Shown piece after piece: positions 15,944-25,765 of a stretch of DNA of 61,584 nt. Under the pieces are notes generated by a model. The model was not told where the DNA came from and did not search any database. It saw nothing but the letters and a program-made list of their open reading frames with translations. Made by a program: the position numbers and the translations under genes. Position 1 is the stretch's first letter. Each line of letters starts with the position of its first letter. The DNA is taken from positions 1-61,584 of the IMG/VR virus record IMGVR_UViG_3300025759_000098; one strand, 5' to 3'. This stretch comes from a virus.

Positions 15944-17374
15944 ATGGCAATTACAAGTGCAACGGGGATAGATGCTGCCCCAAGAAAACAAACGTTGTCG
16001 ACTAACTATGTAGACTTTACATCGTCTGCTACTGAAGGTTGGGCGCAACAATATTTACCAGATCTTATGGAAAAAGAAGCTGAGATTTATGGTAAGAGAA
16101 CTATCGCGGGTTTCTTAGCTCAAGTTGGAGCTGAAGAGCCTTCTGCTGCTGATAGAGTTATATGGTCAGAGCAAGGTAGATTACATTTAGCTTATACAGC
16201 GGTTTACAAAGATTCTAACAATGTTTACACAATTCAAAATGATATTGACGGAAATTCTGTTGGTTCAGATCACGGTGTTAGAGTTGGTGACATGGTTGTT
16301 ATGTCTAATCCAAACGCTACAGCAAAAGGTTATGTTTCTGCTGTGTCTGGTGCTGATATAACTGTATTAGCTTACGCTGACGCAAACATGGTTGATGCTG
16401 ACGCGTTAAATTCAACTTCAACGAGTTTAGCTACTAGAGTTTTAGTTATTGGTTCTGAGTTTGAAAAAGGAACTGATGGTAGATCTTCTGCTAACTCTCC
16501 AAAGTTTAAGTCACACTCAAACAAGCATATCATCATGAAAGATTACTACGAAGTATCTGGATCTGATGCTACTTCTATTGGTTGGGTAGAAATATCTGGA
16601 GAAGAAGGGCAAAACGGTTACTTATGGTATTTAAAAGCTGAAGGTGACACAAGAGCTAGATTTGCTGATTACTTAGAAATGACTATGTTAGAAGCTGAAA
16701 CTGCTCACGCTGACGCTGGAGCTATTGGTGGTACTGACGGAGGTGCTTTACAAGATGGTACACAAGGTTTATTCCAAGCTATTACTACAAGAGGTCATCA
16801 AACTACTGGTGTTACTGGTGTTAATGCCGCTACTGATTTAGCTGAGTTTGATGCTATATTAGCTGTATTTGATGCAAATGGAGCTATTGAAGAAAACATG
16901 TTATTTGTTAATAGAGCTACGTCTCTAGCTATGGACGACATGTTAGCTTCTATGAACTCTTATGGAGCTGGTGGTACTTCTTACGGAGTGTTCGACAACG
17001 AAGAAGATATGGCTTTAAATTTAGGTTTCTCTGGATTCAGAAGAGGTTCTTATGACTTCTACAAGTCTGACTTTAAATACCTAAATGACAAAGGAACAAG
17101 AGGAGGTTTAAATGACACTGTTAACGCGATTAGAGGTGTTGTTATTCCTGCTGGTGTATCTTCGGTTTATGACGAGCAATTAGGTAAAAACCTTAAGCGT
17201 CCATTCTTACACGTAAGATACAGACAATCTGAAACTGAGTCTAGAAAGATGAAGTCTTGGGTTACTGGTTCTGTTGGAGCTGCTACATCTGGAAAAGACG
17301 TTATGGAGGTTCACTACTTAACTGAGAGATGTTTAATTACACAAGGAGCTAATAACTTCATGTTAATGAACTAA
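15944..17374 (+). CDS. Major capsid protein
   Basis: 476 residues, neutral and Ala/Gly/Ser-rich. NYVDFTSSATEGWAQQYLPD and EKEAEIYGKRTIAGFLAQVG begin it, and the C-terminus RLLVTERCLITQGANNFMLMN-like stretch (positions 17300-17371) closes it. Internal regions such as RASFADYLEMTMLEAET-like (about residues 240-255) and FGFRRGSYDFYKSD-like strands fit an HK97-type capsid fold, but I do not have a structure-level match. Its place after the scaffold, an initiation region shared with the gene at 46746, and the strong terminator immediately downstream all point to the most abundant virion protein. Confidence 0.86.
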   Translation: MAITSATGIDAAPRKQTLSTNYVDFTSSATEGWAQQYLPDLMEKEAEIYGKRTIAGFLAQVGAEEPSAADRVIWSEQGRLHLAYTAVYKDSNNVYTIQNDIDGNSVGSDHGVRVGDMVVMSNPNATAKGYVSAVSGADITVLAYADANMVDADALNSTSTSLATRVLVIGSEFEKGTDGRSSANSPKFKSHSNKHIIMKDYYEVSGSDATSIGWVEISGEEGQNGYLWYLKAEGDTRARFADYLEMTMLEAETAHADAGAIGGTDGGALQDGTQGLFQAITTRGHQTTGVTGVNAATDLAEFDAILAVFDANGAIEENMLFVNRATSLAMDDMLASMNSYGAGGTSYGVFDNEEDMALNLGFSGFRRGSYDFYKSDFKYLNDKGTRGGLNDTVNAIRGVVIPAGVSSVYDEQLGKNLKRPFLHVRYRQSETESRKMKSWVTGSVGAATSGKDVMEVHYLTERCLITQGANNFMLMN

Positions 17375-17387
17375 TCATTTATATTAA

Positions 17388-17420
17388 GGATCGAGGCTTC
17401 GGCCTCGACCCTTTATTTTA
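17388..17420 (+). terminator. Rho-independent terminator after capsid gene
   Basis: A 10-bp stem GGATCGAGGC / GCCTCGACCC (17388-17397 and 17402-17411, one A-C mismatch) is capped by a TTCG tetraloop and followed by CTTTATTTTA. The extra-stable UUCG loop and U-rich tail make this the clearest terminator in the window. It would partly separate high capsid expression from the downstream tail genes. Confidence 0.88.
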
Positions 17421-17443
17421 TTAATTTTATTATATATTATATT

Positions 17444-18262
17444 ATGGCAAAAAAGAAAAAAGTAGAGGTTGAAGAACCTCAAGTAGAAACAGTTGTTGAA
17501 ACTGTTGTTAAAAAAGAAATAAAAAACAATAGCCCAGAAGCTAATTGGGTTATGAAAGACAGAATGTATTATTTACTTGGTAATAAATCACCTCTTACCT
17601 ATTTAATTAGAGGTAGTAATATTTATTACTTTGACGAGGAAAAAGGTTACGAAAGAGAATTAAAATACACTAAAAACCAAAGAACACCTTTTGTTGATGA
17701 AATGAAAGGTGAACAAAGATTAGAACATATAATTTTTCAAAACGGGTCTTTGTTTGTTCCTAAAGAAAAGACAGTTTTACAAAAGTTATTATCTTTATAT
17801 CACCCTCATAGAGACAAGCTTTTTATAGAGCACAAGCCTGCTGAGATAGCCAAAAGCCAAATCGACTGGTTAGAATTAGAGGTAGAAGCTCTTACAGCAG
17901 CTAGAGATTTAGATATTGATTTAGCAGAAGCTGTCATGAGAGTAGAAATTGGTTCTAAGGTATCAGAGATGAGTTCTAAGGAAATTAGAAGAGATTTATT
18001 ACTATTTGCTAAAAGAAACCCTCAATTGTTCTTAGAGTTAGTAACTGATGAAAATGTACATCTTAGAAATATAGGTATAAAAGCAAGGGAGCAAGGTATT
18101 ATAAAGTTATCACAAGATCAAAGAACCTTTACATGGGCTTCAACTGATAGAAAACTTATGACAGTTCCTTTTGAAGAGCACCCATACACTGCTTTAGCTC
18201 ATTGGTTTAAAACTGATGAAGGTATGGAAATATATGCAAATATAGAAAAAAGATTAAATTAA
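17444..18262 (+). CDS. Head/neck-region protein, unknown function
   Basis: 272 residues. The Lys/Glu/Val N-terminus (MAKKKKVEVEEPQVETVVET) resembles the scaffold start, then a folded domain follows: WVMKDRMYYLLGNKSPLTYL, RGSNIYYFDEEKGYERELKY, and a helical C-terminal part including EVEALTAARDLDIDLAEAVM. It lies between capsid and connector genes and shares its leader with the scaffold gene. Similar conserved proteins occur after the capsid gene in related podoviruses, but I cannot name the function; capsid-binding or head completion is a positional inference. Confidence 0.72.
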   Translation: MAKKKKVEVEEPQVETVVETVVKKEIKNNSPEANWVMKDRMYYLLGNKSPLTYLIRGSNIYYFDEEKGYERELKYTKNQRTPFVDEMKGEQRLEHIIFQNGSLFVPKEKTVLQKLLSLYHPHRDKLFIEHKPAEIAKSQIDWLELEVEALTAARDLDIDLAEAVMRVEIGSKVSEMSSKEIRRDLLLFAKRNPQLFLELVTDENVHLRNIGIKAREQGIIKLSQDQRTFTWASTDRKLMTVPFEEHPYTALAHWFKTDEGMEIYANIEKRLN

Positions 18263-18268
18263 TCAAAC

Positions 18269-18305
18269 TGTAGAGCGGTCGCCCTACGGGGCGATCGTAA
18301 CTACA
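18269..18305 (+). other. Stable intergenic RNA hairpin with TACG loop
   Basis: CGGTCGCCC (18276-18284) pairs with GGGCGATCG (18289-18297) around a TACG tetraloop, with an outer TGTAG/CTACA pair (18269-18273 and 18301-18305). There is no T run after it on the plus strand, so it is more likely an RNA processing or stability element, or a weak attenuator, than a standard terminator. It sits 14 nt upstream of the next start codon. Confidence 0.65.
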
Positions 18306-18318
18306 ATAAAAAAATATT

Positions 18319-18993
18319 ATGGTAAACGTAGATACAGTATATCAAAAAGTATTAATAATAGCTAACAAAGAACAAAGAGGTTATATAACTCCTTTAGAGT
18401 TTAACTTATTAGCAAGTCAAGCTCAAATGGAGATATTCAACAATTATTTCGTTGAGATGTCTCAGTTAAAAGCTATACCTGGTAATGAGTCTGAATATTC
18501 TGATGCTATAAAAACATTAAACGAAAAAATTAGTATATTTAAGAAAAAATCAACTTCACTAAATTTTACTAATAATTTTTTTAAATATCCAAGTGATCTT
18601 TATAAATTAGGAACTGTTTATTTTGCTTCTACAGGTCTTTTGACTGATGGCGTAGAAGTACAAGAAATAACAGACGATGAACTATTAGATTACCATAACT
18701 CACCACTAACATCACCAACAACTAAAAGACCTATATACATACGTAGAGAAGATGATATTAAAGTTTTTCCAAGTACAATTAATTCTGGAATAACTTGTAG
18801 TTATATTAGAAAACCTGTTAAGCCAGAGTGGGGTTATGTAGTTGTAAACGAACAAGCGTTATATAATTCAAACTCAGCAACAAATTTTGAGTTACACGCT
18901 TCAGAAGAAACAACTTTAGTATTAAAAATATTAGGACTAGCTGGTATAGTAATGCAAAAACAAGACATAGCAGCAATAGGACAACAAGCATAA
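18319..18993 (+). CDS. Connector/adaptor-like tail protein
   Basis: 224 residues. GYITPLEFNLLASQAQMEIF near residue 21 and NNFFKYPSDLYKLGTVYFAS near 85 give a mixed fold I associate with ring or adaptor proteins of crAss-like podoviruses. Conserved RPIYIRREDDIKVFPS follows. The layout (helical start, beta middle, C-terminal helix) and location after the capsid genes support a head-tail adaptor. Confidence is moderate because recognition depends on family memory and order. Confidence 0.66.
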   Translation: MVNVDTVYQKVLIIANKEQRGYITPLEFNLLASQAQMEIFNNYFVEMSQLKAIPGNESEYSDAIKTLNEKISIFKKKSTSLNFTNNFFKYPSDLYKLGTVYFASTGLLTDGVEVQEITDDELLDYHNSPLTSPTTKRPIYIRREDDIKVFPSTINSGITCSYIRKPVKPEWGYVVVNEQALYNSNSATNFELHASEETTLVLKILGLAGIVMQKQDIAAIGQQA

Positions 18994-19003
18994 AAATAAA
19001 TAA

Positions 19004-20140
19004 ATGGGATTACTAGACAATCAAACAGAACATAGTTATTATAACAGTAACAACTTTGGTGGCTATCAATTTATATCGTTAGACCATATAATAAACAACT
19101 TTATGATTGCTTATGTTGGAGAGGGTAAAATAATATCTAAAATAAAAAGAACTGACGTAGCATTTCACGCGCAAAGAGCTATACAAGAGTTGAGTTACGA
19201 TACTTTTAAATCTACAAAGTCTCAAGAAATAGAAATACCACCTTCGTTAACAATGTTGTTACCTCAAGATTATGTTAACTACGTGAAGCTTACTTGGGTT
19301 GACTCTCTTGGTATAGAACATATTATTTATCCTACTAGTAAAACATCTAATCCAAAAGCCATAAAACAAAACGCAGACGGTAGTTATGTTTTTACAAACG
19401 ACATTAATTTAGCAGAGCAAACAGAAGGAAACTCAACAGCTGAAACACATGAGACACTATCATTTCCAAGTAGTAACACTATATCTTTAAACGATGCTAA
19501 CGGTAATATAGTGTCTGATATATCGACTGTTTTGTCTTTAGGCATGGAGTTACATGGTTCTGATGCCAACGGTAATGATATACCTCCTGGTATACATATA
19601 ACAGCTTTTGACAGCGCGCAAACACAAGTAGCTTATATAAGTAATACAATACCTGGTGGTACTTATGATGTTACATTTACTAAAGGTCAAAGTTCAAATA
19701 CTTGGGAAAGTTTTAAATCAGCTACGTCTATAAACGAAGACGATGACTATAAAGATGATACTTATTGGCCTAGTTTAGGCGGTAGGTATGGTATAGACCC
19801 AGCTCATGCTCAAATAAACGGATCGTTTTATATAGATGAGTTAAAAGGAAAAATACATTTTTCATCTAATATTTCAGGAAAAACTGTGATACTAAAATAT
19901 ATAAGCGATGGACTAGGTACTGACGAAGAAATGATAGTACACAAATTTGCTGAAGAAGCTATGTATAAATCTATAGCTTATGCTATATTGTCAACCACTA
20001 TAGCTGGACAGCCTTTAGCACCTAGTTTTCAACAACAAAAATCTGCGGCTATAAGAACTGCTAAACTAAGATTATCAAATTTAAAAATAGAAGAGCTTAC
20101 TCAAATAATGAGGGGTAAAGCTAAGTTTATAAAACACTAG
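19004..20140 (+). CDS. Second connector/ring-like protein
   Basis: 378 residues. IINNFMIAYVGEGKIISKIK and VAFHAQRAIQELSYDTFKST (about residues 50-69) form a pattern I link to ring/adaptor proteins of podoviruses. A beta-rich central domain follows (LPQDYVNYVKLTWVDSLGIE), then an acidic insert and a conserved C-terminal helical segment KFAEEAMYKSIAYAILSTTI. It probably forms a dodecameric ring between portal and tail hub. It begins 10 nt after the previous connector gene and ends 3 nt before the tail hub gene. Confidence 0.68.
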   Translation: MGLLDNQTEHSYYNSNNFGGYQFISLDHIINNFMIAYVGEGKIISKIKRTDVAFHAQRAIQELSYDTFKSTKSQEIEIPPSLTMLLPQDYVNYVKLTWVDSLGIEHIIYPTSKTSNPKAIKQNADGSYVFTNDINLAEQTEGNSTAETHETLSFPSSNTISLNDANGNIVSDISTVLSLGMELHGSDANGNDIPPGIHITAFDSAQTQVAYISNTIPGGTYDVTFTKGQSSNTWESFKSATSINEDDDYKDDTYWPSLGGRYGIDPAHAQINGSFYIDELKGKIHFSSNISGKTVILKYISDGLGTDEEMIVHKFAEEAMYKSIAYAILSTTIAGQPLAPSFQQQKSAAIRTAKLRLSNLKIEELTQIMRGKAKFIKH

Positions 20141-20143
20141 AAT

Positions 20144-21937
20144 ATGCCAGAATTGAAACGTGGTTTCGGTGCTGCTAAAATGAATAAGGATGCGGACGAA
20201 AGAACAATTCCTAATGGCGAGTACAGAGAAGCTTTAAATATACAAATAACTACTTCTGACGAATCTGACGTTGGTACATTGCAAACTTTATTAGGTAACA
20301 CTAAAATAGAGTTTAACACATTAACAACGTTACAACTGTCTACTAATGCTAAGTGCGTAGGATCTGTTGCAGACGAACAAAAAAATAGAATATTTTACTA
20401 CGTAAAAGACAGTCAAAATTTCACTGATTATATATTTCAATATAACCTAAACGACAATCAAATAGTACCTATAGTCGTCGATAAATATAGAGTTACCGTA
20501 CAAGTTAGTACAATCAACTCTGGCACCACTGGAACTGTTAGAAGTTTTATAATATCAGACCTAGGTAATTCTTTAGAAAATATAACTAACGTTAGACCTG
20601 GCATGAAAATAATACAAGCTAGTTTTGACAATGGTAACTCTCCTGTGTCCGCTTCTAATAATATAAAAGTTATAAGTTTAAAAAATTTTGGAACTAACGA
20701 ATGGGAAGTTTTGTTAGATGATTTTTCTGATTCAGGATTATTTTTTAACACAGTTTCTCAAACGCAAGGGCAAATAATTTTAGAAGCTCCAAAAGCTTTA
20801 AATTTACCAGATAAATTAATAACAGGTATAAACATATTAGATGACACTTTATTTTGGACAGACGGTAAATCAGAACCTAAATATATAGACGTGTCACGTG
20901 TTCAAACTCGTTTTTCTGGAGAAATACATACTAAGTACGTAGTAAAAGACGAGTACAACAATATAATAATGGATAGTGTTAACAAAATAGATTTTAGAGA
21001 AAATCCAGACTACATAAAAGAAGAGCACTTGACCGTTATTAAAAAATCCCCTTTATATCCCCCAACTTTATTACTAAGTAATACTTCAGACTTTAGGTTT
21101 GATTCTGCAGGTAGTTCTACACTTACAGGTACTATAAACGATGTATTCGTAGATAACAACGACGATCCTTTAGAAGCGGGTACGATAAAGACTGTTTTAT
21201 TTGATCAACCAATACCTGATTATGAGGTTGGTGATGTTTTAATACTTAGAAGAGAAACTAGTTTTGAAGAAGGGGATTTAGACGACTTTGAAATAATAGT
21301 AGAATTGTTAGAGTTTAACTCTACTGCCGCAACAGGTAAAATTAAAATAAACTTTATAAAAGACCTAACAGGACATACATTTACCGTACCTCAAGTTTTT
21401 AATGTTATGATACAACAAGAAAAACCTTTGTACGAATTTAAGTTTCCTAGGTTTGCTTTTAGATACAAGTACCAAAACTCACAATACTCTCCACTTTCAC
21501 CATTTTCAGAACCAGCATTTTTACCAGGAACATTTAGCTATAATCCAAAAGAAGGTTTTAACTTAGGTATGGTTAACAACTTAAGATCTCTTTACGTTAT
21601 GGATTTTGTACCAGACGAAGACACTTTACCTAAAGACGTTATTGAAATAGATATTGTTTATAAAGAATCTGACACGAATAATATATACGTAGTAAAAACT
21701 ATAGAATATGGTACGCCTGAATGGATCGCTCGAGGTTCAGATATTAATACTAACGCTAGTGCTTTTGCTAGAACAAAAGGAGCTTTATTAATAACTTCAG
21801 AAATGGTTAAATCAGCTATTGAGTCAAATCAAATACTAAGACCTTGGGACAATGTTCCTAGATCTGCTAAAGCACAAGAGATAGTAGGTAATAGACTTGT
21901 GTACGCTAACTATTTACAAAACTATAATTTAAGATAA
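20144..21937 (+). CDS. Tail hub/stabilisation protein, N-terminal part
   Basis: 597 residues. The start KRGFGAAKMNKDADERTIPN and EYREALNIQITTSDESDVGT match the opening of large tail stabilisation-type proteins of crAss-like podoviruses as I remember them. Repeated beta motifs follow, with SPLSPFSEPAFLPGTFSYN near residue 450. The protein stops at DNVPRSAKAQEIVGNRLVYA plus a few residues, where homologues appear to continue directly into the sequence of the next gene. The stop and the next start are one base apart (TAATATG), so the two halves are probably translated in tandem and assemble together. Confidence 0.72.
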   Translation: MPELKRGFGAAKMNKDADERTIPNGEYREALNIQITTSDESDVGTLQTLLGNTKIEFNTLTTLQLSTNAKCVGSVADEQKNRIFYYVKDSQNFTDYIFQYNLNDNQIVPIVVDKYRVTVQVSTINSGTTGTVRSFIISDLGNSLENITNVRPGMKIIQASFDNGNSPVSASNNIKVISLKNFGTNEWEVLLDDFSDSGLFFNTVSQTQGQIILEAPKALNLPDKLITGINILDDTLFWTDGKSEPKYIDVSRVQTRFSGEIHTKYVVKDEYNNIIMDSVNKIDFRENPDYIKEEHLTVIKKSPLYPPTLLLSNTSDFRFDSAGSSTLTGTINDVFVDNNDDPLEAGTIKTVLFDQPIPDYEVGDVLILRRETSFEEGDLDDFEIIVELLEFNSTAATGKIKINFIKDLTGHTFTVPQVFNVMIQQEKPLYEFKFPRFAFRYKYQNSQYSPLSPFSEPAFLPGTFSYNPKEGFNLGMVNNLRSLYVMDFVPDEDTLPKDVIEIDIVYKESDTNNIYVVKTIEYGTPEWIARGSDINTNASAFARTKGALLITSEMVKSAIESNQILRPWDNVPRSAKAQEIVGNRLVYANYLQNYNLR

Positions 21938-21938
21938 T

Positions 21939-24900
21939 ATGCCAGTATCAAACTCAAAAGTAAATATAACAGCAAATGTACAAGCTGTTGATAAATCTAC
22001 AAACATAGCTGAAAAGTCTTTGAAGTCACAAAGAACTTATCAGGTTGGCGTAGTATTCAAAGATATATATGGTAGAGAAACACCTGTGTTTACAGATAAA
22101 GCTGGTACGTTTACAGTGCCAAAAGCAATGTGTAATAAGGTAAACTCCGTAACAACTACTTTAAATAGCCAGGTACCTTCATGGGTTGACACTTATAAGT
22201 TTTTTGTTAAAGAGACTTCTAATGAATATTACAATGCTTGTATGGATAGATGGTATGACTCTGAAGATGGTAATCTTTGGTTAAGTTTTCCATCGGCTGA
22301 AAGAAATAAAATACAAGAAGAAGGCTTTATAATATTGAAGAAACAAGCTTCTAGTCAAGACGCTGTTATTGAAGAAGCTAGATACAAAGTAATAGATATA
22401 AAAAACGAAGCGCCTGAAGATATAAAAACATATTATGAGTTATACGGTAATGATCAGGTTACTGTAAAAGCATCTGGTGCTATAGCTGGTACTAAAACTA
22501 TAACTTTCACAGGGGGTGCAGGGGGTAACGATTGGGAAGACTCGGTGTTTCACGATGATATTGTAGCAGACACTTCTAATGGAGCTGGTACTTCTGAGTC
22601 TGGTTTTATAGGTTGGCCTTTAGATAGCGTTGCTATAAAATTACAAAACGCAAGTGGTACTAATACAGGTTGGATGGACGTTGCTAACATATACAAAGAC
22701 AGTAGTGATTACAAAGTAGAGTTATCAAGACCAATGCAGGGTAACTCTGTAGACGGTGGTATAATTGACGAGATAATACTTGATTCATCTTCTAATTCTG
22801 ACGTTACAGTTAAAATAGCTAAAAAAGTAGTTAAAAATAAAAAAGAATTTGATGGTAAGTTTTTTGTTAAGATAGCTAGAGACGCTGTTTTAGAAGAAAA
22901 AGTTAGAGAAGTTGGAACAACAAATGTTAACTTTTCGGTTGACGCTCAAGTAAAACAATATTCATTTACACAAAGTTCTGCTGATAGTACTCAATCATTT
23001 TGGCAAAGCGTTGGGGAAACTTGGTTTATAGATGACGCTAGTAGGGCTAATGTTGGTACAGGTGCCGCTATTAATTATAATGGGCCTTACGATAGGGACA
23101 ATGGGTTTGGTATAAGAGGAGATGAAACAGGCGCTAGAAGTGGTGACTCACAGTCTAGCCTACGTTGCACCATGGAGTTAACTTTAAATAACATAAATGA
23201 TACTAATAAAGACGGCTACGATATAAGTAATAACAGTTCTGAAAACCAAACGTTTTACGAAAAGATACAGAAAAAAGGAACTTTATTTAGATGGAAAGAA
23301 GACCCGTACCAACACGTGTACAGAGTTGTTAGTTGTAAAAACAGCCAAGACTACAATGGCTCCAACCAAGGACCACCCAATCACAGTTATAAAAAAGGTA
23401 TATTAAATTTTTCTTCTTACAAACATAGAAGAAAAGACCCTGAAAATAAATGTATTAGATTATATTTAACTTTTGTAACCGCTGGCTACAGGCTTGCAAG
23501 TGTACAATCTGGTGGTGTTTTTGGGGGAACTTATGAGACACACGACGCTGGATTAAGACCTTTTAGATTTCAAAATCAATACACTCCTCCTACAGGTGAC
23601 TGGGAACCTGTAGACAGAGGTTACGGTCAATACACAAGTTCTACTCCAGCAGATGCTACTGGTGATATTAATCAAAACACAGCGTCATTTAATGACAATG
23701 CAAGCAAGCATAATACAATACAGATAGTCAAGCTAGAGTCTGGTGGAGATGAAGAGCCTGTTTTTACTGATGAACCAGCAATATGGGAAACAGAACCTAG
23801 AGAAGATGTAGGTTTAGATATATACTACGAAGCTAGTCAAGCTTATCCTGCTAAGTTGACAGATCAAACAAACGAGCTGTTTGCACCTTACGGTTGCACT
23901 GTAACCTGTGTAGATGTTATAAACAATAAAACTTTCTTTTTACCAGAAGGAACACAACTGTACGACTGGGCACCAAACGGTAATGGTGGTAACACTTTGT
24001 TGTTAACCGCTAGGGCAGATGAAGTTGGTATACTTGACAAATCCGTTGCTACAAATAACTCTAACTATCTAACAACATTAACAGGTGGTCAGCACGAGGT
24101 TAACGGAGTAAATATTGATCCTGCTAATACCTCAAATACTTTATTTTTTGACTTACAAAACAGTCTTAGAGGTTTAGAGTTAAGATTTACAAGACAAGAC
24201 GGTAGCTATACAACTGCTAATATAGCAGAGTTTTCTGTATGGTCACCAAATAACCAAAACTTTAATCCAAACATACCTGTTTTTAATTCAGCTTTTAATA
24301 ACAATCGTATTAAAATTACTTTAAAAAGAAATTTAGGTAACAATACTGTAAGACTACCTTATTTTAATTGTTACTCGTTTGGTAACGGTGTAGAGTCTGA
24401 TAGAATAAGAGATGATTTTAATCAAGTTAGAATAGGCAAAGGTGTCAAGGCTTCTACTGTACCACCTGTGCCTTACAAAGAAGAAAGCAAAACTAATGGC
24501 TTAATATATTCAGGTATATGGAACTCTAACAATGGTATCAATAGATTAAACCAGTTTATTGCCGCTGAAAAAATAACCAAAGATGTTTCGCCTACTTATG
24601 GTAGTATACAAAAAATAAAAGCTAGAGATACTGACTTAGTTACTTTTTGTGAGGATAAAATATTAAAGATACAAGCATATAAAGATGCTTTGTATAGTGC
24701 TGACGGTAAGCCACAATTAATAGCGTCTAACAATGTATTAGGTGATGTAAGTTCTTTCGCTGGTGAATTTGGTATATCTACAAATCCAGAGTCTTACGCT
24801 GAAGATGGATTTAGAATGTATTGTACAGATAAACAAAGAGGTGAAGTGTTAAGAATATCAATGGACGGTATTACACCTATATCTAACGTGGGTATGGACG

Positions 24901-25754
24901 ATTACTTTGGTGATAATTTGAAACTAAATCAAGAGTTGATAGGTAGTTTTGATGATAGAAAAGATGAATACAACATATCACTGCAAGATACAAGTGGTGA
25001 TAAAATAACGGTTTCTTTTAGCGAAAAAGCAAAAGGCTGGACTAGTTTTAAATCTTTTATACCAGAAGATGGTGTAAGTATAAACAACAATTATTATACG
25101 TTTAAAAATGGTATGCCTTATATACACCACACAAACGAAATACGAAATAATTTTTACGATGTACAGTATGATTCTTATTTAGACTTAGTTTTTAACGAGA
25201 TGCCTAACGTTGTTAAAAACTTTACTTATATGGTTTATGAAGGTACTCAATCTAAGATAACGCAAAACTTAGGACATACAGACGCAAACGGAGTGTTTTA
25301 TCCAGATAATGAGTATTACAACAATATCGCAAAAGATGGTTGGTATATAGAAAATGGGTTTACTGATTTACAAGAGGCTGGAAGTATGGAGTTTAAAGAC
25401 AAAGAAGGTAAATGGTTTTCTTATATGAAAGGTACTTCAGTAAAAGATATTAGCGATTTAAACAGTAAAGAAATAACGTTTCAAGGTATAGCTACTTTTG
25501 ATAGCATAAGAACAGAACCAGACGTAGATCCAGGAAACGATATTTTTGGATGTACTGATCCAACAGCTCTAAATTACGATCCTTTAGCTACAGCTGACGA
25601 TGGCAGTTGTGTATTACCTGTACATGGATGTACAAATCCTAATGCTACTAACTACAATCCTAATGCTAATGTAGATGATGGAAGTTGTATAATACCACCA
25701 CCTGCTCCTACTACGTTTACGATAACGTTTAACGAAATAGGAGACGAAGACTAA
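21939..25754 (+). CDS. Tail hub/stabilisation protein, C-terminal part with GCTD repeats
   Basis: 1271 residues, beta-rich. It starts inside what is normally one fold: SLKSQRTYQVGVVFKDIYGR and ETPVFTDKAGTFTVPKAM near the N-terminus continue the hub of the preceding gene. A long insertion region with Gly/Thr-rich strands follows, then GLIYSGIWNSNNGINRLNQF near residue 855 and a conserved YCTDKQRGEVLRISMDGITP block. The last 75 residues hold two cysteine repeats, FGCTDPTALNYDP and HGCTNPNATNYNP, each ending DDGSC, the same repeat found eleven times in the secreted protein at 42569. These may be the receptor-facing tip (inference). Confidence 0.76.
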   Translation: MPVSNSKVNITANVQAVDKSTNIAEKSLKSQRTYQVGVVFKDIYGRETPVFTDKAGTFTVPKAMCNKVNSVTTTLNSQVPSWVDTYKFFVKETSNEYYNACMDRWYDSEDGNLWLSFPSAERNKIQEEGFIILKKQASSQDAVIEEARYKVIDIKNEAPEDIKTYYELYGNDQVTVKASGAIAGTKTITFTGGAGGNDWEDSVFHDDIVADTSNGAGTSESGFIGWPLDSVAIKLQNASGTNTGWMDVANIYKDSSDYKVELSRPMQGNSVDGGIIDEIILDSSSNSDVTVKIAKKVVKNKKEFDGKFFVKIARDAVLEEKVREVGTTNVNFSVDAQVKQYSFTQSSADSTQSFWQSVGETWFIDDASRANVGTGAAINYNGPYDRDNGFGIRGDETGARSGDSQSSLRCTMELTLNNINDTNKDGYDISNNSSENQTFYEKIQKKGTLFRWKEDPYQHVYRVVSCKNSQDYNGSNQGPPNHSYKKGILNFSSYKHRRKDPENKCIRLYLTFVTAGYRLASVQSGGVFGGTYETHDAGLRPFRFQNQYTPPTGDWEPVDRGYGQYTSSTPADATGDINQNTASFNDNASKHNTIQIVKLESGGDEEPVFTDEPAIWETEPREDVGLDIYYEASQAYPAKLTDQTNELFAPYGCTVTCVDVINNKTFFLPEGTQLYDWAPNGNGGNTLLLTARADEVGILDKSVATNNSNYLTTLTGGQHEVNGVNIDPANTSNTLFFDLQNSLRGLELRFTRQDGSYTTANIAEFSVWSPNNQNFNPNIPVFNSAFNNNRIKITLKRNLGNNTVRLPYFNCYSFGNGVESDRIRDDFNQVRIGKGVKASTVPPVPYKEESKTNGLIYSGIWNSNNGINRLNQFIAAEKITKDVSPTYGSIQKIKARDTDLVTFCEDKILKIQAYKDALYSADGKPQLIASNNVLGDVSSFAGEFGISTNPESYAEDGFRMYCTDKQRGEVLRISMDGITPISNVGMDDYFGDNLKLNQELIGSFDDRKDEYNISLQDTSGDKITVSFSEKAKGWTSFKSFIPEDGVSINNNYYTFKNGMPYIHHTNEIRNNFYDVQYDSYLDLVFNEMPNVVKNFTYMVYEGTQSKITQNLGHTDANGVFYPDNEYYNNIAKDGWYIENGFTDLQEAGSMEFKDKEGKWFSYMKGTSVKDISDLNSKEITFQGIATFDSIRTEPDVDPGNDIFGCTDPTALNYDPLATADDGSCVLPVHGCTNPNATNYNPNANVDDGSCIIPPPAPTTFTITFNEIGDED
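25548..25688 (+). repeat. Two GCTD-x-NY-x-DDGSC repeats in tail protein
   Basis: Two tandem copies, each about 25 codons, of GCT[DN]P..NY.P.A..DDGSC. They close the tail hub protein and match the repeats in the secreted adhesin at 43307-44473. In flavobacteria such repeats are common near the C-termini of secreted surface proteins. Confidence 0.8.
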
Positions 25755-25765
25755 AAAAAAATAAT

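Noticed and set aside
21930-21940. Programmed +1 frameshift joining the two tail hub genes
   Set aside because: The receiving frame has a TAA at 21930-21932, leaving almost no window, and TAATATG restart is used elsewhere (27564).
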